Shown: positions 7,934 to 16,797, counted from the first letter of the stretch. The stretch is DNA of 43,947 bases from Phocaeicola coprocola DSM 17136 (GCF_000154845.1 NZ_DS981460.1:1539-45485), one strand, 5' to 3'. Numbers and translations: made by a program. The notes: generated by a model not told the origin, from the sequence alone.

Positions 7934-8611
7934 ATGAACAACCTACCTACAGTAACTAAAAATCTATTGATTATTAATGTGTTGTGCTTTTTTGGCACAA
8001 TAGTGGCACGACGCTACGGCATAGATGTGGAAAACTTGTTGGGATTACATTTTTTCCTGGTCTCTGATTTTAATCCTGCGCAGCTTATTACCTATATGTT
8101 TATGCATGCCAACTTCCAGCATATATTTTTTAACATGTTTGCCGTGTGGATGTTTGGCCGGGTGCTTGAACAAGTTTGGGGTCCTAAGCGTTTTTTATTT
8201 TACTACATCTTATGTGGAATAGGAGCCGGACTAATACAGGAGGCTGTACAGTATACAGAGTATTTGGTTAGTTGGTCGCACTACGATGGAGTAGATACAG
8301 GTATGGGAGTTATACCTATGGCTGAGTTTTTGAATCGTCTGAATACGGTTGGAGCTTCAGGTGCTGTATATGCTATTTTGTTAGCTTTCGGTATGCTGTT
8401 TCCTAACAGTCAGATGTTTATCTTTCCTTTGCCGATGCCGATTAAAGCGAAATATTTTGTAATCGGATATGCTGTGTTGGAGCTTGTTCTTGGTATTGCA
8501 GGAGGTGACGGAGTAGCTCATTTCGCACATTTGGGAGGAATGCTTTTTGGTTTTATTTTGATTATATATTGGAGAAAGAAGAATGGCGGCGGACAACAGT
8601 TTTATTACTAA
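7934..8611 (+). CDS. Rhomboid family intramembrane serine protease (first of a pair)
   Basis: The 225-residue membrane protein has about six hydrophobic segments. The rhomboid catalytic dyad is Ser142 in TVGASGAVY and His199 in HFAHLGG. The oxyanion motif HxxxN is His63-Asn67. It cleaves substrates within the membrane; the substrate here is unknown. The C-terminus is short and ends KKNGGGQQFYY. Its last 29 bases overlap the next rhomboid gene. Confidence 0.92.
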   Translation: MNNLPTVTKNLLIINVLCFFGTIVARRYGIDVENLLGLHFFLVSDFNPAQLITYMFMHANFQHIFFNMFAVWMFGRVLEQVWGPKRFLFYYILCGIGAGLIQEAVQYTEYLVSWSHYDGVDTGMGVIPMAEFLNRLNTVGASGAVYAILLAFGMLFPNSQMFIFPLPMPIKAKYFVIGYAVLELVLGIAGGDGVAHFAHLGGMLFGFILIIYWRKKNGGGQQFYY

Positions 8612-9479
8612 CCTAAAAGAAAATTTCAGGAGAGGGGATATTGTAACTCGGCTGCTATATATAAATATAGGAGTTTTCCTGGTTGTCACACTGGTAAACA
8701 TTGTACTGACTTTGTTTAATCAGCCTGCTGGCTTTTGGACGAACTATTTGGAATTTCCCGCTTGGTGGGAGCGTTTTATCCGACAGCCTTGGTCGTTGTT
8801 TACCTATATGTTTATGCATGCTGGCATACTGCATATATTGTTCAATATGTTATGGCTGTACTGGTTCGGGCGTTTGTTCTTGCAATTTTTTTCGGCAAAA
8901 CATTTGCGTGGCTTATATGTATTAGGCGGAATTGTGGGAGGATTGATGTATATGCTTGCATATAATTTGTTTCCCTATTTTGCTGGTGCGGTATATTCTT
9001 CTTATTTGTTAGGAGCTTCGGCTTCAGTGCTTGCTATTGTAATTGCAGTTGGTGTACGTGAGCCAAACTATCCTATTCAGTTGATGTTTGTCGGTACTGT
9101 AAAGCTAAAGCAGGTAGCTATATTCATGTTGTTGCTGGATTTGTTGTTTATGACTTCAGGAAATGCAGGTGGACATATTGCTCATCTGGGAGGGGCTTTA
9201 GCCGGTTGGTGGTTTGCCGCAGGGTTACAGAAGGGTCATGATGCAACAAAATGGATAAATAATATACTCGACTTTTTATCTGGAAGCTGGAAGCCTGTTT
9301 CCAGAAAGCCTAAAATGAAAGTGCATTACAGTGACAAGCAGAAAGACTATGATTTTAATGCCAGAAAAAAAGAACGAACAGAGGAAATAGATAGAATATT
9401 AGATAAGTTGCGTAAGTCTGGTTACGGTAGTTTGACTGATGCTGAAAAAAAGAGCTTGTTTGATGCAAGTAAAAAGTAA
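8583..9479 (+). CDS. Rhomboid family intramembrane serine protease with C-terminal tail (second of a pair)
   Basis: The 298-residue protein has HxxxN at His84-Asn88. The catalytic Ser is Ser146 in LLGASASVLA, where the second Gly of the usual GASG is Ala. The catalytic His is His201 in HIAHLGG. After the last membrane helix (about residue 215) comes a basic, charged cytoplasmic tail of about 80 residues, ending in a helical segment (EEIDRILDKLRKSGYGSLTDAEKKSLF) often seen in Bacteroidetes rhomboids. The start lies inside the previous rhomboid gene, in another frame, which suggests translational coupling. Confidence 0.91.
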   Translation: MAADNSFITNLKENFRRGDIVTRLLYINIGVFLVVTLVNIVLTLFNQPAGFWTNYLEFPAWWERFIRQPWSLFTYMFMHAGILHILFNMLWLYWFGRLFLQFFSAKHLRGLYVLGGIVGGLMYMLAYNLFPYFAGAVYSSYLLGASASVLAIVIAVGVREPNYPIQLMFVGTVKLKQVAIFMLLLDLLFMTSGNAGGHIAHLGGALAGWWFAAGLQKGHDATKWINNILDFLSGSWKPVSRKPKMKVHYSDKQKDYDFNARKKERTEEIDRILDKLRKSGYGSLTDAEKKSLFDASKK

Positions 9480-9557
9480 ATAAAGCTCGTTTGGGCTTCT
9501 GCCAATGGAAGAAAAATATATCCGAATGCAATATTGATAATATAAAATAATATAGAT

Positions 9558-10640
9558 ATGAGGAAAATTGGATGTTTGGTTCGGTGGGTATTGTTTACCT
9601 TAAATATATTAGTTGCCATTGGCTTTTTGATAAGTGCTTACAGTCCGTATATATCTCCGGTCAGTCATCCGTTGTGGGCGTGTGCTGGGCTGTTTTTCCC
9701 TTTTCTGTTTCTTGCTAATCTCCTATTTATATTTGTGTGGGTTTGTATCAAATGGCGGTATGCTTTTTTTTCGTTGCTGGTTCTTGTTGCCGGCTGGAGC
9801 AGTATTTGGAACTATTGTCCGCTGGGATCAGAAGAGAAACCGGAAGGAGGAGAGGTAATTAAGTTGCTTACTTATAACACGCAGGATATTGCGTTAACGA
9901 AAGAGTATGATAAACAGGAAGGTAATCCTGTTCTCAATTACTTGCGGGACAGTGATGCTGATATTATTTGCTTGCAAGAGTTTAATCCTAGTGCAAAGGT
10001 AAAACAAAAGGAAATAGATCGTGCTTTGGCATGTTATCCTTACCATGTACGTGTAAAGGGAGAGGGGCCGGGCAGACTTGCTTGTTATTCACGCTATCCA
10101 ATTCTTTCGGCAGAAACAATAGATTATAAGACTGAATCCAATGCCAGTATTCTTTATCGGTTGAAATTTGGAAATGATACTCTTGTGTTAATCAATAATC
10201 ATTTGGAGTCGAATAAGCTTGATGCACATGATAAGACTGTATATAATGATATATTGAAATCTCCAAGGGAAAAGAATATAAAAAATGGGGGAAAGCATTT
10301 GTTTCATAAAATAGCAAAGGTTGTGGCTGTACGTGCCCCTCAGGCGGACTCTGTTGCACAGGCTATTGCTGTGAATCGTACTCGCTATATGCTTGTTTGC
10401 GGTGATTTTAATGATTCTCCTATCTCGTATGCTCATCGAGTAGTCGGACAGGGTTTGAATGATGTTTATAGAAAGGCGGGTAGAGGGCCTGGTTTTACTT
10501 ATTATGAGAATCGTTTTTATTTCCGCATAGACCATATTTTTGCCAGCGATGCTTTTCGTATACTGGAATGTAAAATTGATCGTTCCATAAACACTTCTGA
10601 TCATTATCCGGTTTGGTGCTTGCTTGAAAAAACGAAATAA
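9558..10640 (+). CDS. Membrane-anchored endonuclease/exonuclease/phosphatase (EEP) family hydrolase
   Basis: The 360-residue protein has three N-terminal hydrophobic segments (about residues 8-28, 38-62 and 68-84), then an EEP fold. Visible motifs are LLTYNTQDI, ICLQEFNP (catalytic Glu), INNHLESNK, VCGDFNDSP (Asp and Asn), FRIDHIFAS and TSDHYPVW (Asp-His pair). All core metal and catalytic residues are present, so it is probably active on a phosphoester substrate outside or at the membrane, but the substrate cannot be told from sequence. It is the last gene of the dapB run, after a 78-bp gap, and is followed by a terminator. Confidence 0.88.
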   Translation: MRKIGCLVRWVLFTLNILVAIGFLISAYSPYISPVSHPLWACAGLFFPFLFLANLLFIFVWVCIKWRYAFFSLLVLVAGWSSIWNYCPLGSEEKPEGGEVIKLLTYNTQDIALTKEYDKQEGNPVLNYLRDSDADIICLQEFNPSAKVKQKEIDRALACYPYHVRVKGEGPGRLACYSRYPILSAETIDYKTESNASILYRLKFGNDTLVLINNHLESNKLDAHDKTVYNDILKSPREKNIKNGGKHLFHKIAKVVAVRAPQADSVAQAIAVNRTRYMLVCGDFNDSPISYAHRVVGQGLNDVYRKAGRGPGFTYYENRFYFRIDHIFASDAFRILECKIDRSINTSDHYPVWCLLEKTK

Positions 10641-10725
10641 ATTTTTATTGATGCTTGCCAGACCAAATTTTGGCGAAATACTTTTTATAGATTGATCTTT
10701 GTTTTATAATAATTCGCAACGAAAA

Positions 10726-10764
10726 CAGGCTAACTTCTTTTCTGAAGTTGGCCTGTTTTTATTT
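10726..10764 (+). terminator. Rho-independent terminator after the EEP gene
   Basis: A 12-bp stem (10726-10737 with 10744-10755, one T·G pair) and loop TTTTCT are followed by TTTTTATTT. The group II intron begins at the next base. Confidence 0.9.
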
Positions 10765-11444
10765 GTATGCTCGGCATGAGTATTAGCTAACGGGTGCAAG
10801 TCCCCAATGAGCCCTAATAGCGGGAATCATACAGCCAAAAGCAAGGGTGTCCATCGCGAGTTGGAATCTGAAAGAAGCTGGCGGCAAACATCTGGTCTGA
10901 CGAACAGAAACTTCATATAAGGCATATGACCGTGGGTAAGGTTGCGAAACAAACTAAAGCCCTATAGCTATTCGGGACGGTTAGTGTAAATGGAGCAGAC
11001 ATAAGATTGAAAGTTAATACCCTTATCCGAGGAGGTCTCACGGACATATGGTGAGGATGAATGATTCGAAGTACCATGATGGAGTAAAGCTTGCCGTGAG
11101 AAGTCAGCAGAGGTCGTAGTACCCAAGGCATGTATGCCTATAGGGAAGGACCAAACTTTATTTAAACGGCATAACTGAAAACTACCGTTTGTTGGAACGA
11201 ATGCATAAAACCAAAACAGAAGTATTGGGCTACCTTTAAAGAGATAGGACGGAATCCGAAGGGTATAAAGGAGCGCAGACCTACAAATGGATGGTTGAAG
11301 AAGATGTCGTGGAAGTGTCTTTCGAAGAATACGAAAGGCATCCATAGTAAAGAACCGCCGTATGCCGAACGGCACGTACGGTGGTGTGAGAGGTCGGAAA
11401 ACGAAAGTAGGAAGAAAACTACTTCGTTTTCCTCCTACTCGTTT
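10765..11444 (+). mobile_element. ORF-less group II intron, copy 1 (probable IIC class)
   Basis: This 680-nt unit is repeated at 14704-15383 with one mismatch (C11256 versus G15195). It begins GTATGCTCGG, contains GGGTGCAAGTCCCC near the 5' end, and carries a classic domain V at 11354-11385: a 9-bp stem ACCGCCGTA/TACGGTGGT, a CG bulge and a TGCC-GAAC-GGCA tip. A domain VI-like hairpin follows (about 11397-11444). It sits directly behind a terminator T-run, the known target of group IIC introns. No reverse transcriptase is encoded; only a 13-codon mini-frame starting MHKTKTEVLGYL (11201-11239) lies where the ORF domain would be. Mobility would need a maturase from elsewhere. Splicing is not shown, and the ends are set by where the two copies diverge. 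Confidence 0.85.
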
Positions 11445-11584
11445 AGTTATGCAGTACAGCTGTTTTCTAACGATTTGATCTGTCAAATTATAATACTGAT
11501 ATGAAATGCTTCTTTGAAAAAGGGAAATTTATAGCTTAAAACTTAAATATTTAGAAACCTTTCCCTTTATAAATGAAAAAAAAA

Positions 11585-11592
11585 CTATATTT
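11585..11592 (+). promoter_or_regulatory. -7 box of secDF (TATATTTG)
   Basis: This is an exact TAnnTTTG match 56 bp before the secDF ATG. An inverted repeat (AAAGGGAAA 11519-11527 / TTTCCCTTT 11560-11568) lies just upstream, overlapping the expected -33 region. Confidence 0.6.
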
Positions 11593-11647
11593 GCAACCTT
11601 GAATAAACGTATATTAATTAAAAAGTAAATATATAAATTAAAGTAAC

Positions 11648-14632
11648 ATGCAAAACAAAGGATTCGTAAAGGTTTTTGCGATATTGCTGACCCTTGTATG
11701 TGTGTTCTATCTTTCGTTCTCTTTTGTAACCCGCTATCATATGAAAAAGGCGGCAGAAGATCCGAAAGGGGAAACTCACTACCTTGATTCAGTACAGAAT
11801 GAAAAGGTTTGGTTGGGCAGTTATACGCTGAAACAATGTCGTGAGATGGAAATCGGACTGGGACTTGACCTGAAAGGTGGTATGAACGTTATTCTGGAAG
11901 TTTCTGTACCGGATGTTGTAAAAGCTTTGGCTGATAACAAAACAGATGAGGCATTTAATAAAGCCGTTGCTGAAGCTGCAAAACAACAGGTTACCAGTCA
12001 GGATGATTTTATCACAATTTTTATTCGTGAATACAAGAAACTGGCTCCGGAAGGAAAGCTGGCAGAGTTATTCGCTACTCAACAGTTAAAGGATAAAGTA
12101 ACTACACGCAGTACTGATGCTGAGGTTGAAGCTGTATTACGCGAAGAAGTGAAAGCTGCGGTAGACAATTCTTATAATGTATTGCGTACTCGTATCGACC
12201 GCTTTGGTGTGGCTCAGCCTAATATCCAGACATTGGAAGGTAAGATGGGACGTATCATGGTAGAATTGCCTGGTATTAAGGAACCAGAACGTGTTAGAAA
12301 ATTGTTGCAGGGTTCTGCTAATCTGGAATTCTGGGAAACTTTTGAAGCAAAAGAAATCGTTCCGGTATTAGCTTCTGCTGATAGTCGTGCTCGTGATTTG
12401 CTTGCAGGAACAGTTACTGATTCTGTACAAACAGATACTGTTGCTACTGCTCAGCCTGCAATCTCTGCTAAAGACAGTTTAGCTGCTGCATTGAAAGGTG
12501 AAACTGCTTCTAATACTTCTGGTGCAAATATTGAACAAATGAAGAAGGAACATCCGTTGCTTTCTGTTCTTCAGTTGAACCAGAGTGGCGTAGGAGCTAT
12601 TGTTGCTTATGCTGACCGTAACGATACAGCTGAAGTTAATCGTATCTTAAGTATGCCTGAAATACAGAAGCAGTTACCTCGTGATCTGAAATTGATGTGG
12701 GGTGTTGCTGCTGCTGACTTCGATAAGAGTGGTCGTATTTTCGAATTGTATGCAATTAAATCTACAGAGCGTAATGGCCGTGCTCCTTTGGAAGGTGATG
12801 TCGTAACTGATGCAAGAGATTCTTACGACCAGTATAATAAACCGTGCGTGAGCATGTCTATGAATACAGAAGGTGCTCGTCGCTGGGCTGCTTTGACTAA
12901 ACAAAATGTTGGCAGATCAATCGCTATTGCATTGGATGGTTATGTATATAGTGCTCCACGTGTTAATGGTGAAATTCCTGGAGGACAGTCAGAAATCTCT
13001 GGTAGCTTTACTCCGGAACAGACAAAAGACTTGGCTAACGTGCTGAAGTCTGGTAAAATGCCGGCACCTGCACGTATTGTACAGGAAGATATCGTAGGAC
13101 CGTCTTTGGGACAGGAATCTATTAACCAAGGAATTATTTCATTCGTAGTTGCACTGGTTGTCTTGATGATTTATATGTGTGCTATGTATGGATTTATTCC
13201 GGGTATGATTGCAAACTGTGCATTGTTTGTTAACTTCTTCTTTACATTAGGTATTCTATCTTCTTTCCAGGCTGCCTTGACAATGTCTGGAATTGCCGGT
13301 ATGGTGCTTTCACTTGGTATGGCGGTGGATGCTAACGTATTGATTTATGAACGTACAAAAGAAGAGTTGAAGGCTGGTAAGGGAACTAAACAAGCTTTGT
13401 CGGAAGGTTATGCTAATGCATTCTCAGCAATCTTCGACTCAAACCTGACTTCTATTATTACTGGTATTATCTTGTTTAACTTTGGTACTGGTCCTATCCG
13501 TGGATTTGCCACTACATTGATTATCGGTATTCTTTGCTCATTCTTTACAGCTGTATTCTTGACTCGTCTGGTTTACGAACATTATATGGGTAAAGATAAG
13601 TGGTTGAACTTGACCTTTACTACTGGTATTTCGAAGAACCTGATGCAGAATGTGCATTACAACTTTATGGGTGTTACCAAACGTTCTTTCATAATTTGGG
13701 GAGCTGTAATTGTTGTTTGTATCATTTCATTCTTTGCTCGCGGTTTGTCACAAAGTATTGACTTTACCGGTGGACGTAACTTCGTTGTTCAGTTCGAACA
13801 GGTTGTACAACCGGAAACTGTACGTAGCTTGTTGCAGCCAAAGGTGGGTGATGCTAATGTTCAGGCTATTGCATTGGGTACAGATGGTAAGACTATCCGT
13901 GTTACAACAAACTACCGTATAGAAGAAGATTCTCCAACTATCGATGCTGAAATTGAGGAATTCTTGTATGATGCATTGAAAGAGGGTAATTTGCTTGGTG
14001 AAGGAACTACACTTGAAATATTTATCGACCGTGATAACCGTACTGGTGGTTCAATCATCAGTTCACAGAAAGTTGGTCCAAGTATCGCTGATGATATCAA
14101 AACATCTGCTGTTTGGTCAGTTGTGTTGGCTCTGATTGCAATTGGTCTGTATATTTTAGTTCGTTTCCGCAATATTGCCTATAGTGTAGGTGCTACTGTT
14201 GCATTGGCTGTTGATACACTGTTGATTATTGGTATGTATTCTATTTGGTATGGTATACTGCCTTTCTCATTGGAAATCGACCAGACATTCATCGGTGCTA
14301 TTTTGACCGCAATCGGTTACTCAATCAACGATAAGGTGGTAATTTTCGACCGTGTACGTGAATTCTTCCACTTGTATCCGAAACGTGATCGTGCTAAACT
14401 GTTTAACGACTCACTGAACACTACATTGTGCCGTACTATTAATACCTCATTAAGTACTTTAATCGTATTGTTGAGTATTTTGATTTTAGGTGGTGATAGT
14501 ATTCGTAGCTTTGCCTTTGCAATGATTCTGGGTGTTGTTATCGGTACTTTGTCATCATTGTTCGTGGCAGCTCCAGTTGCATATCTGACAATGGGACATA
14601 AGATGAAAGATACAGAAAAAGCAGAAGCTTAA
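11648..14632 (+). CDS. secDF: Protein translocase SecDF fusion
   Basis: The 994-residue inner-membrane protein uses the proton gradient to help SecYEG complete export. It is SecD and SecF joined in one chain, as is usual in Bacteroidetes. The SecD part has an N-terminal membrane helix (residues 8-28), DLKGGMN near residue 76, a large periplasmic domain and helices containing GMAVDANVLIYERTKEE. The SecF part starts at about residue 680, with DFTGGRNFVVQFEQ and the matching GYSINDKVVIFDRVRE. There are about 12 membrane segments in total. A -7 box lies upstream and a strong terminator follows. The gene is flanked on both sides by the two copies of an ORF-less group II intron. Confidence 0.96.
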   Translation: MQNKGFVKVFAILLTLVCVFYLSFSFVTRYHMKKAAEDPKGETHYLDSVQNEKVWLGSYTLKQCREMEIGLGLDLKGGMNVILEVSVPDVVKALADNKTDEAFNKAVAEAAKQQVTSQDDFITIFIREYKKLAPEGKLAELFATQQLKDKVTTRSTDAEVEAVLREEVKAAVDNSYNVLRTRIDRFGVAQPNIQTLEGKMGRIMVELPGIKEPERVRKLLQGSANLEFWETFEAKEIVPVLASADSRARDLLAGTVTDSVQTDTVATAQPAISAKDSLAAALKGETASNTSGANIEQMKKEHPLLSVLQLNQSGVGAIVAYADRNDTAEVNRILSMPEIQKQLPRDLKLMWGVAAADFDKSGRIFELYAIKSTERNGRAPLEGDVVTDARDSYDQYNKPCVSMSMNTEGARRWAALTKQNVGRSIAIALDGYVYSAPRVNGEIPGGQSEISGSFTPEQTKDLANVLKSGKMPAPARIVQEDIVGPSLGQESINQGIISFVVALVVLMIYMCAMYGFIPGMIANCALFVNFFFTLGILSSFQAALTMSGIAGMVLSLGMAVDANVLIYERTKEELKAGKGTKQALSEGYANAFSAIFDSNLTSIITGIILFNFGTGPIRGFATTLIIGILCSFFTAVFLTRLVYEHYMGKDKWLNLTFTTGISKNLMQNVHYNFMGVTKRSFIIWGAVIVVCIISFFARGLSQSIDFTGGRNFVVQFEQVVQPETVRSLLQPKVGDANVQAIALGTDGKTIRVTTNYRIEEDSPTIDAEIEEFLYDALKEGNLLGEGTTLEIFIDRDNRTGGSIISSQKVGPSIADDIKTSAVWSVVLALIAIGLYILVRFRNIAYSVGATVALAVDTLLIIGMYSIWYGILPFSLEIDQTFIGAILTAIGYSINDKVVIFDRVREFFHLYPKRDRAKLFNDSLNTTLCRTINTSLSTLIVLLSILILGGDSIRSFAFAMILGVVIGTLSSLFVAAPVAYLTMGHKMKDTEKAEA

Positions 14633-14660
14633 TAAATTTATTAAAATTATAGATTGAGGT

Positions 14661-14703
14661 AAAAGCCTCTACCATAGCACTTATGGTAGAGGCTTTTCTT
14701 TTT
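14661..14703 (+). terminator. Rho-independent terminator after secDF
   Basis: A 16-bp perfect stem (14661-14676 with 14682-14697) with loop GCACT is followed by CTTTTT. The second intron copy starts at the next base. Confidence 0.92.
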
Positions 14704-15383
14704 GTATGCTCGGCATGAGTATTAGCTAACGGGTGCAAGTCCCCAATGAGCCCTAATAGCGGGAATCATACAGCCAAAAGCAAGGGTGTCCATCGCGAGT
14801 TGGAATCTGAAAGAAGCTGGCGGCAAACATCTGGTCTGACGAACAGAAACTTCATATAAGGCATATGACCGTGGGTAAGGTTGCGAAACAAACTAAAGCC
14901 CTATAGCTATTCGGGACGGTTAGTGTAAATGGAGCAGACATAAGATTGAAAGTTAATACCCTTATCCGAGGAGGTCTCACGGACATATGGTGAGGATGAA
15001 TGATTCGAAGTACCATGATGGAGTAAAGCTTGCCGTGAGAAGTCAGCAGAGGTCGTAGTACCCAAGGCATGTATGCCTATAGGGAAGGACCAAACTTTAT
15101 TTAAACGGCATAACTGAAAACTACCGTTTGTTGGAACGAATGCATAAAACCAAAACAGAAGTATTGGGCTACCTTTAAAGAGATAGGACGGAATGCGAAG
15201 GGTATAAAGGAGCGCAGACCTACAAATGGATGGTTGAAGAAGATGTCGTGGAAGTGTCTTTCGAAGAATACGAAAGGCATCCATAGTAAAGAACCGCCGT
15301 ATGCCGAACGGCACGTACGGTGGTGTGAGAGGTCGGAAAACGAAAGTAGGAAGAAAACTACTTCGTTTTCCTCCTACTCGTTT
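14704..15383 (+). mobile_element. ORF-less group II intron, copy 2 (probable IIC class)
   Basis: It has the same length and orientation as copy 1, and 679 of 680 bases are identical. Domain V is at 15293-15324. It is inserted immediately behind the secDF terminator T-run. The ompA-like promoter lies about 50 bp downstream. The same 13-codon remnant frame is present (15140-15178) and no maturase is encoded. Open frames seen on either strand inside the intron are by-products of RNA structure. Confidence 0.85.
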
Positions 15384-15433
15384 GCCTATGATTTTTTATT
15401 GCTGATTATTGAGTTTGAAGAACAAAGTAGGCA

Positions 15434-15441
15434 TAGATTTG
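15434..15441 (+). promoter_or_regulatory. -7 box of the OmpA-like gene (TAGATTTG)
   Basis: This is an exact TAnnTTTG match, with a TTTG 17 bases upstream as a possible -33 element. It lies 51 bp past the end of intron copy 2 and 61 bp before the ATG. Confidence 0.6.
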
Positions 15442-15502
15442 TTTTATCTATGTACTGTAAGATTAACAGACTGACTAAACAACTAACCAAACTATTCAAA
15501 GT

Positions 15503-16642
15503 ATGAAAAAAAGATTTTTTTTCGCAATGGCGCTTGTAGCTGTTGCAATGGTGGGTAATGCACAAGATGCATACGTAGGTAATAAATTCTTTGATAATTG
15601 GTACATGGGTATCAAAGGTGGAGGCATTACCCCAACAACACATTCTGCATTCTGGAAAAATATGCGTGGAACAGCTGGTATTGAGCTTGGGAAACAAATT
15701 ACTCCGGTGTTGGGAGTTTCTTTTGAAGGACTGACAACTGTCAACACGAGCGAAAGCCGTACAGCGTTTGATGCACTTAATTTGGGAGCCTTGGGTAAAA
15801 TCAACTTAAATAACTTATTTGGTGGCTATTTGGGTAAGCCCAGATTGTTTGAAGTTGAGGCGATTGCCGGCATTGGCTGGGGACATGATTTTGTAAATTC
15901 AGGTCTGGGCTATGACAAATCATATATGGTAAGCCGTTTTGGAACAAGTTTTAACTTCAATTTAGGAGAGGCGAAAGCTTGGACTATAAATGTACGTCCT
16001 GCTATTGTATATCAGATGTCAGGAAACAGATCGCAGATTTTAAATGTTAATAAATCAGCTATAGAACTTTTGGCGGGTGTGACCTATCATTTTGCAAGTA
16101 GTAATGGAAAGCATTACCAAACAATTCAGACTCCATACAACCAGGCTGAAGTTGATTTGCTGAATGATGCAATTAACACATTGCGTGCAGAATCGGCTGC
16201 AAAAACAGAAGGACTTGAAGCTTTGCAATATGAAAATGATCAGTTGAAAGAAAAACTGAATGAGTGTATGAATGCACCGAAAGAGGTTGAAACTATTGTT
16301 CAGAATACTCACTCTAAGTCTTTAGAGTCGGTTATTACTTTCGGACAAGGAAAGGCTACTGTAAGTGCTGATCAGTTGCCAAATGTAGAACGTATTGCTA
16401 CATACATGAAGAATAATCCTTCTAGTACAGTTGTTATTAAAGGATATGCTTCTCCTGAAGGTAGTGCAGAGATTAATGCACGTATTGCTAAGCAACGTGC
16501 AGAGGCTGTGAAGACTATCTTGATTAATAAATACAAAATAAGCGCAAGCCGTATTACGGCAGAAGGTCAAGGAGTAGGAGAAATGTTCTCAGAACCAGAC
16601 TGGAACCGCGTAAGTATTGCAACACTGAACGAAGCAGAATAA
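15503..16642 (+). CDS. OmpA-family outer membrane protein
   Basis: The 379-residue protein has a signal peptide (MKKRFFFAMALVAVAMVGNA, cleaved before QDAYVG). A beta-barrel-like domain follows (about 25-195, alternating aromatic strands), then a coiled coil (about 217-260, LRAESAAKTEGLEALQYE) and a C-terminal OmpA peptidoglycan-binding domain (about 270-379, with VVIKGYASPEGSAEINARIA and RVSIATL). It probably anchors the outer membrane to peptidoglycan. It has its own promoter and a strong terminator. Intron copy 2 separates it from secDF. Confidence 0.9.
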   Translation: MKKRFFFAMALVAVAMVGNAQDAYVGNKFFDNWYMGIKGGGITPTTHSAFWKNMRGTAGIELGKQITPVLGVSFEGLTTVNTSESRTAFDALNLGALGKINLNNLFGGYLGKPRLFEVEAIAGIGWGHDFVNSGLGYDKSYMVSRFGTSFNFNLGEAKAWTINVRPAIVYQMSGNRSQILNVNKSAIELLAGVTYHFASSNGKHYQTIQTPYNQAEVDLLNDAINTLRAESAAKTEGLEALQYENDQLKEKLNECMNAPKEVETIVQNTHSKSLESVITFGQGKATVSADQLPNVERIATYMKNNPSSTVVIKGYASPEGSAEINARIAKQRAEAVKTILINKYKISASRITAEGQGVGEMFSEPDWNRVSIATLNEAE

Positions 16643-16664
16643 AACTCTAGTTTGTTTTTCGGAA

Positions 16665-16706
16665 AAAGGAGCTATGTCAGAATTTAGACATGGCTCCTTT
16701 CTTTTT
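16665..16706. terminator. Bidirectional terminator between the OmpA-like gene and tRNA-Arg
   Basis: A 14-bp stem (16665-16678 with 16687-16700, one wobble pair) has CTTTTT on the plus-strand side and a T-run on the minus-strand side (A-run at 16663-16667). It can end both converging transcripts. Confidence 0.88.
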
Positions 16707-16707
16707 G

Positions 16708-16779
16708 TACCCTCGTCGGGAATCGAACCCGAATCAAAAGTTTAGGAAACTTCTATTCTATCCGTTGAACTACAAGGGC
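16708..16779 (-). tRNA. tRNA-Arg (anticodon CCT)
   Basis: The minus strand folds into a full cloverleaf of 72 nt. The acceptor is GCCCTTG/CGAGGGT (G1·U72), with U8, D-stem GTTC/GAAT and anticodon stem GAAGT/ACTTT with loop TTCCTAA (anticodon CCT, reads AGG). The T-arm is TCGGG-TTCGATT-CCCGA and the discriminator base is A. CCA is not encoded. A -7 box lies 10 bp upstream. Confidence 0.95.
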
Positions 16780-16789
16780 AAGTTGATTG

Positions 16790-16797
16790 CAAAAATA
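16790..16797 (-). promoter_or_regulatory. -7 box of tRNA-Arg (TATTTTTG)
   Basis: The minus strand reads TATTTTTG, an exact TAnnTTTG match, 10 bp upstream of the tRNA 5' end. Confidence 0.6.

Noticed and set aside
10913..11486. Open frames of 72 and 172 residues on the minus strand inside and beyond intron copy 1 (and matching ones at 14852-15314)
   Set aside because: They are antisense to intron RNA structure, are repeated only because the intron is repeated, and look like no known protein.
11295..11504. Plus-strand frame MKKMSWKCLSKNTKG across domain V
   Set aside because: It reads through domains V and VI of the intron; the peptide is a by-product of the RNA sequence.
16708..16779. tRNA-Arg as an integration site for a mobile element
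   Set aside because: No integrase, no repeated tRNA 3' end and no foreign-looking cargo lie beside it; the neighbours are housekeeping genes.
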